From assembly GCA_934096535.1 (NCBI GenBank), contig CAKOMC010000003.1, forward strand, positions 1-58,302: DNA of 58,302 nt. Direction: 5' to 3'. Of this stretch, positions 32,051 through 40,904 are shown piece after piece. The stretch comes from an uncultured Bacilli bacterium. GTDB lineage: Bacteria > Bacillota_I > Bacilli_A > RF39 > UBA660. Positions within the stretch are counted from its first letter, which is position 1, and each line of letters begins with the position of its first letter. The notes below the pieces were generated by a model that saw nothing but the letters and a program-made list of their open reading frames with translations, searched no databases and had not been told where the DNA came from. The translations under genes were made by a program, and so were the position numbers.

Positions 32051-34399
32051 TTAATTACCAACATATTGTTTATCAAATGTCTTTAAAATAAAATCAATTA
32101 TTGTATTTAATTTATCAAAAACCCAAATACTACAAATATAGAATACAGTGTATAAAAGAATGGTATTAAAATTAATCTGACTCAAATAGAAGAAACTACT
32201 ATGATAAACAATTACATACAAGAAAAGGGATAATAATATTGTATAAAGAATTGTTCTAAAAGTATTAAATGGTCTACAAATTCGAGATAGATTAATAAAG
32301 CCAGTTGTCCCGGTCATAATAACTATTAAAGTACTAGTTAGATCTGCATCAATATTAAATTGATTTCTAAATAACAAAATCATAATAACATTAAAAACGA
32401 CCGTTAACGCTGGGGGAATACTTTTACTAACTACTTTTAACATGAAGTTTCCTTTAACGCGGTTATGATTAGGTTCAAGTGCTAAGAAAAATGAGGGAAC
32501 GCTAATAGTACATGTGGTAATTAAACTCAACTGAATTGGCAAATAGAAATATTCACTATTAGTCAAGATACAAACACAAACTAAAATTGAAGTGAAGATG
32601 GTTTTAATGAGTAGTAAAGACGCTGATCTTTCAACATTATTAATTGTTCTTCTACCTTCGGCCACAACCTCAGGTAGAGAGGCAAAGTTAGAATCAAGTA
32701 ATACTAATTGGCTTACATTTTTAGCGGCATCGGAACCGCTGGCCATTGCAATGGAACAATCTGCACATTTTAAAGCTAAAACATCGTTAACCCCATCACC
32801 AGTCATTGCTACGGTATGGCCTTGACTCTGCAAAGCCTTAATTAGCATTTTTTTCTGTTCTGGGGTAACCCGCCCAAAAACATCATACTTTTCGACTGCT
32901 TCAAAAACATTTTCTTCAGTAATTGTCCTTGCATCTACTCCGTTAACATCGTTTAAACCAGCTCTTCTAGCTATCGATGCTACTGTTTGAAAATTATCAC
33001 CACTAATAATTTTTACTCGAACTCCTTGTTTTTTAAAATACTCTAAAGTCGCAGGAGCCGTTTGTCTAATCGTATCTTCAATGATAAGAAAGCCTAAAAC
33101 TTGTTTTTCATTTTTACCCTCTTTAGCTAAAACTAAAGTCCGATAATCACTATATTTTTCAATAATTTCTTTATAATTTTTAACTTGCTCTTTTAAGACA
33201 AACTCTGGTGCTCCTAAATAAAAGGTTCCTTCGTCTTTAAAAGTAGCGGCACTATATTTACGACTTGAAGAAAATTCTACGACATCTATTACTTCCCAAG
33301 TCCCTTTGAAAGTATATTTATTTTGAATAGCTTTCATTGTATCATTTACATTTTTAAAAGCATAACATAAGTTGTTTATTACTCTTTCTGCATAGTCTTT
33401 CTTTACTCCTTTATCAGCAATAAATTCTTTCATACGCATTTCTCCCGAAGTAATCGTTCCGGTTTTATCTAAACAAATAACATCAACTCGAGCCAAGGTT
33501 TCAATGCAATATAATTGTTGAACTAAAACATTAAATTTAGCTAGTCTAGCTACACTTACAGCCATAACTGAACTGGTAAGTAAAAGTAGACCTTCAGGTA
33601 TCATCCCAATTAAGGCGCCCACGGTATTAAAAATAGCGTTCGTTATATCATTAGTAACTTCCATTTGATTAATTAGGAGCAAAATTCCAACGGGAATAAT
33701 AGCTATTGATAAAACTTTTAATAAGCCTTCAAAAGAACTCATAATAACCGAATTAGCTTTTTTATCATAATTAGCTTCTTTACTTATTTTAGAAATATAG
33801 TTATCAGCTCCAATATGCAAAACTTGGACCGTAGCAAAACCACTGACAATAAAGCTTCCTGATAAAAGAGTATCCCCTTTCTTTTTTATTATTGCTTTTG
33901 ACTCACCAGTAATAAAAGCTTCATTAACTTCAACTGTTCCTTCCCGGATAATGCTATCAACGACAACCTGATTACCTAATTTATATTCTAAAATATCATC
34001 TAAAACGATCTCTTCAACACTAAGTTCTACCTCTTTTCCATCGCGAATACTCGCTACTTTTGAGGCAGATAACACCGATAACTTATCAATTATTTTTTTG
34101 GAAATAATTTCTTGGGCCGTACTAATGACACTATTGGCAATAATAACTCCCATAAACAGGCAGTTTTTAATGGCATCAAAGAATTTACCACCTATTATTC
34201 CCGCTACTAGGATAGCTCCTCCTAATAAGACATTAAGAAAATTAAAATAAGTACAAAAATTACTGATAATAATTTGTTTTATGGTCTTTGTTGGGGGAAC
34301 ATCTACATAGTTAACTAAATTTTCCTCTATCCTTTTTTGAACTTCTTCTGAAGATAATCCTGTTTTTAAATTAATTTTTTCTCTTTCTTCATTTTCCAT
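32051..34399 (-). CDS. Cation-translocating P-type ATPase (CtpE-like)
   Basis: 782 residues, integral membrane. Actuator TGES at 164-167, the M4 motif PEG in GMIPEGLLLLTSS (about 266-277), phosphorylation site DKTGTITSGE at 311-320, hinge SGDNFQTV and GDGVNDVLALK are present, with about ten helices in the 2+2+6 pattern. PEGLLLLTSSVMAVSVARLA and the CADCSIAMASGSDAAKNVSQ stretch match the CtpE-like group, where calcium uptake has been proposed for the mycobacterial member. Different subfamily from the MgtA-like pump at 20234. ATG at 34399 is chosen over the GTG at 34408 because of AAGTGG 5 nt upstream. Monocistronic. The ion carried is not proven. Confidence 0.88.
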   Translation of the reverse strand: MENEEREKINLKTGLSSEEVQKRIEENLVNYVDVPPTKTIKQIIISNFCTYFNFLNVLLGGAILVAGIIGGKFFDAIKNCLFMGVIIANSVISTAQEIISKKIIDKLSVLSASKVASIRDGKEVELSVEEIVLDDILEYKLGNQVVVDSIIREGTVEVNEAFITGESKAIIKKKGDTLLSGSFIVSGFATVQVLHIGADNYISKISKEANYDKKANSVIMSSFEGLLKVLSIAIIPVGILLLINQMEVTNDITNAIFNTVGALIGMIPEGLLLLTSSVMAVSVARLAKFNVLVQQLYCIETLARVDVICLDKTGTITSGEMRMKEFIADKGVKKDYAERVINNLCYAFKNVNDTMKAIQNKYTFKGTWEVIDVVEFSSSRKYSAATFKDEGTFYLGAPEFVLKEQVKNYKEIIEKYSDYRTLVLAKEGKNEKQVLGFLIIEDTIRQTAPATLEYFKKQGVRVKIISGDNFQTVASIARRAGLNDVNGVDARTITEENVFEAVEKYDVFGRVTPEQKKMLIKALQSQGHTVAMTGDGVNDVLALKCADCSIAMASGSDAAKNVSQLVLLDSNFASLPEVVAEGRRTINNVERSASLLLIKTIFTSILVCVCILTNSEYFYLPIQLSLITTCTISVPSFFLALEPNHNRVKGNFMLKVVSKSIPPALTVVFNVIMILLFRNQFNIDADLTSTLIVIMTGTTGFINLSRICRPFNTFRTILYTILLSLFLYVIVYHSSFFYLSQINFNTILLYTVFYICSIWVFDKLNTIIDFILKTFDKQYVGN

Positions 34400-34437
34400 A
34401 GGCACCACTTCTTTACTATCTTATAATATCAAAATTC

Positions 34438-34480
34438 AAAAAAACTTACCACCCTTAATTAGTAAAATTGGTAAGTTTTT
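34438..34480 (-). terminator. Terminator of the tyrS operon
   Basis: Minus-strand perfect stem AAACTTACCA (34478-34469 pairs with 34451-34442) with a 17-base loop and a following T run, about 50 nt after the tyrS stop. Confidence 0.85.
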
Positions 34481-34528
34481 CTTAAGCTTAAATTAACATT
34501 TTCTCTTTTTTAGTAACAGGCAAAAACC

Positions 34529-35767
34529 CTATTTAACATTGCCAATATAATAATTTTTTTTGCCTTTGCGGATTAAGAATATCTCTCCATCAATAGCCTT
34601 TTCTTTAGTAATTTTATATTCTAAATCAGTAATCTTTTGATTATTTAAGGATAAAGCATTACCGCTAATTAATTCTCTAGCTTCTCTTTTACTACTAAAT
34701 ACCTTAGCAGCAACCAAAACATCAACAATATTACCCTCTTCAAGACTAACTTGCGCAACGGTATTTAAATTGTTAACAATATCTTCTTTGGTTAAAGTAT
34801 TGATTTTGTCTGTAAATAAGGCTTCACTTATTTTTAAAGCTTTTTCATATTCTTCTTTTCCTCGTAAATCGGTAATTATACATTTAGCCAAAGTTTTTTG
34901 GGCAATTCTTAATTCTTTCTTCTCATTATGCTTAAGCATAACGCTTTCAATTTCTTCTTTAGTTAAAAAGGTAAATACTTTTAAATACTCTTCTACTTTA
35001 GAATCATCAGTATTAATTAAATACTGATATAGGGCATAACTACTAGTCTTATTTTTATCTAACCATAAGGCATTACCTTCGCTTTTACCAAATTTTTTAC
35101 CATTAGCATCTAAGATTAAAGGCATAGTAAAGCCATACGCTTCTTTACCTAATATTTTTCTTATTAAATCGATACCGGTGGTGATATTTCCCCATTGGTC
35201 GGAACCAGCAACTTGCATAGTACAATTCATTTTTTCATACATGTTTAGAAAATCATAACCCTGAATTAACATATAACTAAATTCGGCATAAGTTATACCA
35301 GTTTCTAAACGACGATTAATTATATCTTTATTTAACATATAATTAACATTAACATATTTACCAATATCTCTTAAAAAATCTAAAAATTCATAGCCTTTAA
35401 ACCAGTCATAGTTATTAACTAATTTTACATTACCCCCAAAAATTTCATCAATTTGACTTTGAATCCCTTTAATATTATTATTTAAGGCTTCAATGCTAAT
35501 TATTTCTCTTTCACTAGTTGGTCTTGGATCGCCAATTCTACCTGTGGCCCCCCCACATAAAAGAATAGGTTTGTGTCCCATTTTCATTAATCTCTTAGCT
35601 GTTACTAGTGAAGAATAGTGTCCTAAGTGTAAAGAATCAGCAGTAGGATCAGTTCCCCAGTAAAAAGTTATAGTTTCATTATTAATTTTATCTTTAATAT
35701 CAGCGCCGGCTACATCTTTTACTAAGCCACGCCATTCTAATTCTTCCCAGTTTGTCATTTTTTCCAT
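34529..35767 (-). CDS. tyrS: Tyrosyl-tRNA synthetase
   Basis: 412 residues, normal. A class I synthetase charging tRNA-Tyr. Seen: the HIGH-equivalent LHLGH (46-50), the tyrosine-pocket region YDFLNMYEKMNCTMQVAGSD, KFGKSEGNA as the KMSKS-equivalent, and a C-terminal S4 RNA-binding domain (VAAKVFSSKREARELISGNA). The ATG at 35767 overlaps the stop of the HD-domain gene (TAATG) with AAAGGAG about 10 nt upstream; a second ATG three codons on is the alternative. Second gene of the T-box-controlled pair. Confidence 0.97.
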   Translation of the reverse strand: MEKMTNWEELEWRGLVKDVAGADIKDKINNETITFYWGTDPTADSLHLGHYSSLVTAKRLMKMGHKPILLCGGATGRIGDPRPTSEREIISIEALNNNIKGIQSQIDEIFGGNVKLVNNYDWFKGYEFLDFLRDIGKYVNVNYMLNKDIINRRLETGITYAEFSYMLIQGYDFLNMYEKMNCTMQVAGSDQWGNITTGIDLIRKILGKEAYGFTMPLILDANGKKFGKSEGNALWLDKNKTSSYALYQYLINTDDSKVEEYLKVFTFLTKEEIESVMLKHNEKKELRIAQKTLAKCIITDLRGKEEYEKALKISEALFTDKINTLTKEDIVNNLNTVAQVSLEEGNIVDVLVAAKVFSSKREARELISGNALSLNNQKITDLEYKITKEKAIDGEIFLIRKGKKNYYIGNVK

Positions 35768-36330
35768 TACATTATTTCTCCTTTATCATCAAATTTAACA
35801 TTTATTACTTTTCTACTTGCTAAGTAATCGCACATATGTACAAAGTATTGATATCTATCTTTGGGTACTTCTAAAATTTCATTACCATTATAATCGGTAT
35901 TCCATTTTCCCATATGCGTCTTAACAACATGACTTATTAATTTAACCTCAGCATCGGTTAACTTCGTTTTTTCTTGCATATCTTCGGCATATTTAGCCGC
36001 CAAAATGGGGTGGTCAAAACGAGTATAGTTTTCTTCCGGATTACCCTTTTTCAAACCATCATGGATAAGTAAGCCAGTTATCATAATATCTTTTTCGTGC
36101 TGCGTAAACAATTTATCATAGGGAGTTATTTGGTATAATTCATAAGCCATTCTAACTGCCACTTTAGTATGTCTAACAAGACCACCCTCGCCACTTGCAA
36201 AATCAGGGTGATATTTTCCTGTCGATGAGGCTGGTATTTTATAAAAATATTCTGGTAGATTATCAAGTAATATCTTTGCACTTTCTCTAATTCGCATATC
36301 ACTAATATAATTTAATTCTTCTGTAAACAT
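35767..36330 (-). CDS. HD-domain phosphohydrolase-like protein in the tyrS operon
   Basis: 187 residues, soluble. An HD-superfamily metal site is visible: H54 (VRHTKVAVR), H90-D91 (GLLIHDGLK), H134 and H139 (ISHVVKTHMGKW) and D168 (HMCDYLASRK), the His/HD/His/His/Asp order of HD enzymes that hydrolyse phosphate esters or nucleotides. The substrate is unknown. It is the first gene behind the Tyr T-box and is translationally coupled to tyrS, so its level should rise when tRNA-Tyr is uncharged. AAGAAGG precedes the ATG at 36330. Confidence 0.85.
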   Translation of the reverse strand: MFTEELNYISDMRIRESAKILLDNLPEYFYKIPASSTGKYHPDFASGEGGLVRHTKVAVRMAYELYQITPYDKLFTQHEKDIMITGLLIHDGLKKGNPEENYTRFDHPILAAKYAEDMQEKTKLTDAEVKLISHVVKTHMGKWNTDYNGNEILEVPKDRYQYFVHMCDYLASRKVINVKFDDKGEIM

Positions 36331-36356
36331 GTAATACCTTCTTTCTCTTTTTTCAC

Positions 36357-36485
36357 AAAAAAATAGCCATAATATAAGGACGAATTATCGCGGTACCACC
36401 TTATTTTATGACTAATCATACACTCTTTAATGATAACGGTTTTAACCGATTTAACTCTGGGTTTGTAAGGCCCTTCTTCGTCAAC
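36357..36485 (-). promoter_or_regulatory. Compact T-box riboswitch of the HD-tyrS operon (candidate specifier UAC, Tyr)
   Basis: The T-box AAGGTGGTACCGCG lies at 36402-36389 on the minus strand; the terminator pairs ATAAT with ATTAT (36387-36370 region) before seven U. The whole leader is only about 130 nt. Instead of a long Stem I there is a short hairpin near 36479-36440: UUGAC/GUUAA outer pairs and a GGG/CCC inner stem whose 9-base loop, CCUUACAAA, offers UAC, a Tyr codon. A CGGUU/AACCG hairpin (Stem III-like) follows. No distal AG-bulge/GNUG module is visible. Confidence 0.82.
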
Positions 36486-36491
36486 AAGTAA

Positions 36492-36520
36492 ATTCTATCA
36501 TACTTTTATTTTCTTGTAAA
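36492..36520 (-). promoter_or_regulatory. Promoter of the Tyr T-box, inside the end of the upstream gene
   Basis: Minus-strand TTTACA (36520-36515), 17-nt spacer, TAGAAT (36497-36492). The -35 box is formed by codons for Phe-Thr just before the stop codon (36508-36506) of the cadherin-like-repeat gene. Confidence 0.75.
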
Positions 36521-38479
36521 TATACTATTAAATAAGTTACTAAAGAAATTTTTTATACCTTGTAAATTGAAATAAATCTTATATCCTAAAGCTCTAAGGA
36601 TGGCATAAGCAACCGCTAAAATAACTAATAAGACAATAAATATTGTTCCAATAATATTGCTCTTTTTTTGATATCCTGTAACATTAACTAAATAATCAGT
36701 GTAGTTACCATTTTCAGCCGTAACTCTTATTTTAATCTGACTACCAGTTGTTAAATTAGCATTACCTTCAATAGTAATTGAAGCATTTGTATCTTCGGGT
36801 ACACACTCAATTCCAACATCAGTTTCATTCTTCTTAATAGTAATATTATATTCGTTAATATTAGGATTAAAATTAATTGCGTGTCCACTTATAACTAAAG
36901 ATTTTAACAAACTATTATCCCCAACATCGCCTTCTTTTCTGATGATGTAAATAGTATAAACATTAGTTACTGTATTATCACTACTTGTTACCGTAACGGT
37001 AAGTTCGTTAGCGCCGACTTCTAAAGATTCGCCACCTTTAATTTCGACTTTATCAGTTTCATTTTGGAGTTCAACTGTAGCAATAACATTTGTTACATCA
37101 TTAGGAACGCTAACATTGTAATCAAAGACATTACTTTCAAAATCGATTCTACCTTCACTAAGTTTTAAAGAAGACAATAAGGCTTGGGATTTATTGGGAG
37201 TTGGTTCTGGATCTGGGGTTGGAGTTGGATCTGGTGTTGGTTCTGGTTCGATATTTGTTGCTTTCTTTCTTGTTACAATCAAACGATAAACACGAACTGA
37301 ACCAGCCTCACTACGAACTTTAAGATAAACATTATTTTCTCCTTCGTTTAAGTGAACATTTCTTGGACCATAACTTCCTACGAAATTAGCTTTACTATTA
37401 CTTAAAGTTGCCCCCACTGTTAAAATATCAACATCATTTTCAACTTCAACATTATATACATTAGTATTACTATTAAACTTTGGCGATAAAGTGCCACTTG
37501 ATATGGTAATATCACCTAATGTGTTAACATTACTTTTATTTGATGTGCTACCACCTGTACTACTTGGTTTTGCCCTATTAACTTTAATGGTATAAGTTGA
37601 TACCATTTCGGTCTTATTAACAAAACCTTTTACTTTTACTTGTACGGTATTTTCCCCATAATTTAAATAAACGGTTCTTGGTTCGTAACCATCAACAAAT
37701 GATGCATCCTCGTCTAACAGTTTACCAAAAACGGTAATAATTGAAGTTGAAGAAGGCACATTAGCTTCATATTCAAATTTATCTCTAGCAAACTTTACAC
37801 CGTTAGCAAAACTAATATCATATTTATCGGGGTCAAAATTCGATGTATAAGCCCCCGTTGATAAAGTTAAACTAGCTAAATAACTTGAAGCGTTAATGAC
37901 ATTATTAGTGGTATTTTTTACACAACGATAATTATAGGTGTTTTTACATAATCTTTTTTGTAAACCATAAGGAGTAAAGTCTAATGAATTTAAACGACAA
38001 GTAGTAGATATTGGTTCCGTTTGAATTGTATGTAAATAATATCCAGAAGCACAAGTAACTAAATCAACATTTTCAGTCAAATTACTATAAAGACCAGTCG
38101 ATGACATAATACCGCACATATCAATTGTTCCGGCACCGGTGGCATTACTAACGCCTGTCATATTACAGCTACCACTTTCTTTTGTAAATGTATAACCGGT
38201 CGAGGTATTACCATTCGTATCAACAGCCCAAACGGTAAAGGTCCCATTTGGCATACTTAGATAAGCATTAGTACTACTTGAAACATATTTAATAGCATTA
38301 CTAATTGATGTTCCCATCAAATAATAGGAAATATTAAAATCGCCTTTAGTTGCAGTTACATAAACTAAATCGTTATCTTTATTTTCAACCGAATCAATTG
38401 TTGGTCCCTTAGCAGCCTGTACACTGGCACACGCTAAAAACAATACCAAACCCCACATCATTTTTAATGTTTTTTTCAT
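36506..38479 (-). CDS. Secreted membrane-anchored protein with cadherin-like beta-sandwich repeats
   Basis: 657 residues. Signal peptide at 1-22 (ends SVQAAKG), an N-terminal region with paired Cys, then four repeats of the Pfam Cadherin-like type (about 195-290, 320-400, 430-515, 522-600), each with LxxLxLSxG, a FDPxxxxYDxxVPxxxxxxxV-like pattern and LxxGxNxxxVxV. A Pro/Glu/Thr linker (PEPTPDPTPTPDPEPTPN) separates repeats 2 and 3. A C-terminal helix (about 612-634) and a basic tail anchor it with the repeats outside. ATG at 38479 has GGGAG 8 nt upstream; the frame opens at 38500. Adhesion or wall binding is likely. Confidence 0.85.
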   Translation of the reverse strand: MKKTLKMMWGLVLFLACASVQAAKGPTIDSVENKDNDLVYVTATKGDFNISYYLMGTSISNAIKYVSSSTNAYLSMPNGTFTVWAVDTNGNTSTGYTFTKESGSCNMTGVSNATGAGTIDMCGIMSSTGLYSNLTENVDLVTCASGYYLHTIQTEPISTTCRLNSLDFTPYGLQKRLCKNTYNYRCVKNTTNNVINASSYLASLTLSTGAYTSNFDPDKYDISFANGVKFARDKFEYEANVPSSTSIITVFGKLLDEDASFVDGYEPRTVYLNYGENTVQVKVKGFVNKTEMVSTYTIKVNRAKPSSTGGSTSNKSNVNTLGDITISSGTLSPKFNSNTNVYNVEVENDVDILTVGATLSNSKANFVGSYGPRNVHLNEGENNVYLKVRSEAGSVRVYRLIVTRKKATNIEPEPTPDPTPTPDPEPTPNKSQALLSSLKLSEGRIDFESNVFDYNVSVPNDVTNVIATVELQNETDKVEIKGGESLEVGANELTVTVTSSDNTVTNVYTIYIIRKEGDVGDNSLLKSLVISGHAINFNPNINEYNITIKKNETDVGIECVPEDTNASITIEGNANLTTGSQIKIRVTAENGNYTDYLVNVTGYQKKSNIIGTIFIVLLVILAVAYAILRALGYKIYFNLQGIKNFFSNLFNSIFTRK

Positions 38480-38559
38480 CTCACATACTCCCTTGCTCAT
38501 AATTTAATGATACCATTTTCTCTATATCTATTCAAGAAAAAAAGACATCAATTGACATC

Positions 38560-38952
38560 TTAATTTTCTAATTTTTCTACAGTTTTCTTTAAGAGAACTA
38601 CTGTATTACTTCTTAAATCTTCTAGAGCTTTATTAACTACCGGTTCTGATACTTCTTTCACCTTAGTTGCCAACTTATTTACTTCTTTTTTTAATTTATT
38701 GCCAGCAAGAATAGCATCACTTTTTAACTTAGCACTATCTAGTTCTTCTAAATATACTTTAATATTATTTAAAATACCTAAACAATCATTTCTTAATGAT
38801 TCGCTATTCATATTTTTAATATAATCGCCTACTTCATTTAACTTTGCTGCTACTTTTTTACGCATAGTTACACCACGATAAGGCGCTAAAAGAAGTCCGG
38901 CTCCTACCCCTAAAGCAGCCCCAAAAATAAAACCTTTAGTTTGTTTCTTCAT
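38560..38952 (-). CDS. YtxH-domain protein
   Basis: 130 residues. The N-terminal membrane hairpin KGFIFGAALGVGAGLLLAPY followed by RGVTMRKKV is the YtxH signature; the rest is an amphipathic, Lys-rich helix. AAGGA lies about 8 nt before the ATG, which comes 2 nt after the stop of the DUF948 gene. As in Bacillus (ytxG-ytxH), the two are paired. General-stress and envelope roles are reported for these genes in Bacillus; the mechanism is unknown. Confidence 0.88.
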   Translation of the reverse strand: MKKQTKGFIFGAALGVGAGLLLAPYRGVTMRKKVAAKLNEVGDYIKNMNSESLRNDCLGILNNIKVYLEELDSAKLKSDAILAGNKLKKEVNKLATKVKEVSEPVVNKALEDLRSNTVVLLKKTVEKLEN

Positions 38953-38954
38953 TC

Positions 38955-39254
38955 TTATTTTTCCTTTTCTTCTATTCTTTTTTTCTCTTTTTTCTTAAAT
39001 ATTTTTCCAATAATACTGCTAGCAGTTTCAACTACTCTATCAGTAATAGAAACAATTTTATCGGTTGTAATATCAATAATGGAAAACAAGCTATTTAAGC
39101 TACTTACTTTATTTTGAACATCTTCAACTACTCTATCAACTTTATCTAAAGTTTTAATAGCTTTAATCCCTATAATTATTCCTATTATCAAGATTATAAT
39201 TAATAATACATACACAACAAGTGGTAAAAATACCTGCAAAAATTCTAAAAACAT
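38955..39254 (-). CDS. DUF948 (YtxG-like) membrane protein
   Basis: 99 residues. One long membrane helix at about 8-33 followed by a helical part with heptad-like spacing (KVDRVVEDVQNKVSSLNS) and a Lys/Glu-rich tail. This is the DUF948 layout, and the following YtxH gene supports it. The start ATG at 39254 lies 2 nt after the stop of the charged protein gene. Probably a membrane-tethered coiled coil. Confidence 0.8.
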   Translation of the reverse strand: MFLEFLQVFLPLVVYVLLIIILIIGIIIGIKAIKTLDKVDRVVEDVQNKVSSLNSLFSIIDITTDKIVSITDRVVETASSIIGKIFKKKEKKRIEEKEK

Positions 39255-39256
39255 AC

Positions 39257-40198
39257 TTACTTATCCTCTCTACTTTCGTACATCGAATCTATTAAATTAA
39301 ATAAGTCTTTTTCTAAGGAGTCTTCTTCATCATTTTTATTTGACTTATCGGTTAACTCTTTTTTTTCTTCGGGTGCTTTTTCTCTTATGTCTTCTTCTAT
39401 ATCTTTTATATCAGCAATATCAATTCTAGTAGTCTTGCCTATTTCTTCATCCGCCTCTAACTCTTTAGAAATATCTTCCATTTTCATTTCATTTTTCCCT
39501 GAAAAATCTTTTAAAGGTTCATTTTCTTCAGTATCAATATTTTTTTCTAAAATGCCAAAGGCTTTTTTACGCACATTATCAACATCCATTATTTTAGGTA
39601 AGGTTCCTTCACTTGATGCTCTAGGCAAAATATCTTCTTTACGATAATTCTTATCTAAAACTCCATAAACTGGGGAAATTACTGGGGATGGCGTAAATTT
39701 TTTAACCGGTTCTTTACTAGCTACTGGTTTATTATAAATATTTTGGCGATACTCACCGCTATCTTTTGGAGTCTCGCTTAGTTTTACTTCTCTTGGCTTT
39801 ACTTCTTCTTTTATTTCTTTACTGCTACTGGTATTACTAGTACCATATCTTAGTTCTTCATACCTACGATATCCAGCATTAAGATTTTCTCTTTCTTTTT
39901 TGGCTTCTAAGCGTCTTTTTTCTTCTTCTTTTTCTTTTTCTTCTCTAGCTTTTCTATCGCGTTCTAACAAACGATTTTTATTAATGGCTGCTATCCTATC
40001 AAATTCTTCTTCATCAAATGATTGAAATACACTTGGCTCTTTTTTTGGTTCTATTGTTTCTTTAGAGGGAGCACTACTTTGAGAATTAAATCGCACTTCT
40101 TCTTTTTTTACTTCTTCCCTTTTTGGTTGCTCTTCTTCTACCACTGTCTCATCATCATCTTCAAATAAGACATTTTTTAACTTATCAAAAAAACTCAT
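39257..40198 (-). CDS. Highly charged, largely disordered protein of unknown function
   Basis: 313 residues, rich in Glu, Lys, Arg, Asp, Ser and Pro, with no membrane segment. Three parts stand out: an N-terminal amphipathic helix (MSFFDKLKNVLFEDDDE) that resembles the membrane-targeting start of SepF-like proteins, a Lys/Arg/Glu helix at about 75-115, and a C-terminal acidic region. Such proteins are often scaffolds at the membrane or divisome; this is inference only. AAGGAG precedes the ATG at 40198. It sits between a lipoprotein gene and the DUF948 gene in one tight cluster. Confidence 0.65.
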   Translation of the reverse strand: MSFFDKLKNVLFEDDDETVVEEEQPKREEVKKEEVRFNSQSSAPSKETIEPKKEPSVFQSFDEEEFDRIAAINKNRLLERDRKAREEKEKEEEKRRLEAKKERENLNAGYRRYEELRYGTSNTSSSKEIKEEVKPREVKLSETPKDSGEYRQNIYNKPVASKEPVKKFTPSPVISPVYGVLDKNYRKEDILPRASSEGTLPKIMDVDNVRKKAFGILEKNIDTEENEPLKDFSGKNEMKMEDISKELEADEEIGKTTRIDIADIKDIEEDIREKAPEEKKELTDKSNKNDEEDSLEKDLFNLIDSMYESREDK

Positions 40199-40214
40199 AT
40201 CTGTTGCACTCCTT

Positions 40215-40856
40215 CTAATTTACTAAGTCTGGGTCATTTGGTACATCTTTATCTTCATAAACATCTTCTTCGGATACTTTTAAGAAGTTTGACTCTTTTT
40301 TCTTAGTTTCGAAAATATTAAACTCAATTTCTTTCGCCGTTAAAACATTTTCTCCAACAATACTTTCTAAAATATTATTGTTATATTTAACACTACTTAA
40401 AACAACCATGGCATTAGTTATAGCACTCTTAATATTTTCATCATCTACTATCACTTCTATTTTAGCATAATTATACATAATTTCAAGTAAATACTTACCG
40501 TTCTTCCACTTATTTATTTCAATATAACCATACTTGTCTTCATAATTTATTTTCTTAGAATAAACGGCCTTAGTATCCTCATTATATCCTTCAATAACCC
40601 TATTATAATAACTTACAACATCAACATAAAAATAATATTTATAATTATCATCAGCCAAAGTCTCATTATAATCTAAAGTACTTAGGATATCCATATTCGT
40701 TGGTGTATAATACTTATAGCCAGTACGATAAGTATTTTCTATTTTATAATTACTAGCAACCACACTATTTATTAATTCATCATAATTTTTATCATTAATT
40801 TTACTACAACCACATAAAAGTAGAACTGTAGCAAGCATACATAAAACTCTTTTCAT
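40215..40856 (-). CDS. Putative lipoprotein
   Basis: 213 residues. A type II signal peptide (MKRVLCMLATVLLLCGCSK) with lipobox LCGC places the lipid-modified Cys at 17, so the mature protein should be tethered to the outer face of the membrane. The mature part is mixed alpha/beta with several Tyr-rich strands (YKYYFYVDVVSYYNRVIEGY) and an acidic C-terminus. GGAG precedes the ATG at 40856. It lies between trmB (48-nt gap) and the charged protein gene (16-nt gap). No family recognised. Confidence 0.75.
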   Translation of the reverse strand: MKRVLCMLATVLLLCGCSKINDKNYDELINSVVASNYKIENTYRTGYKYYTPTNMDILSTLDYNETLADDNYKYYFYVDVVSYYNRVIEGYNEDTKAVYSKKINYEDKYGYIEINKWKNGKYLLEIMYNYAKIEVIVDDENIKSAITNAMVVLSSVKYNNNILESIVGENVLTAKEIEFNIFETKKKESNFLKVSEEDVYEDKDVPNDPDLVN

Positions 40857-40904
40857 ATCGTCTCCATAGTCTCATTATACCAAATTATCTAGCATTTTAA
40901 AAGT

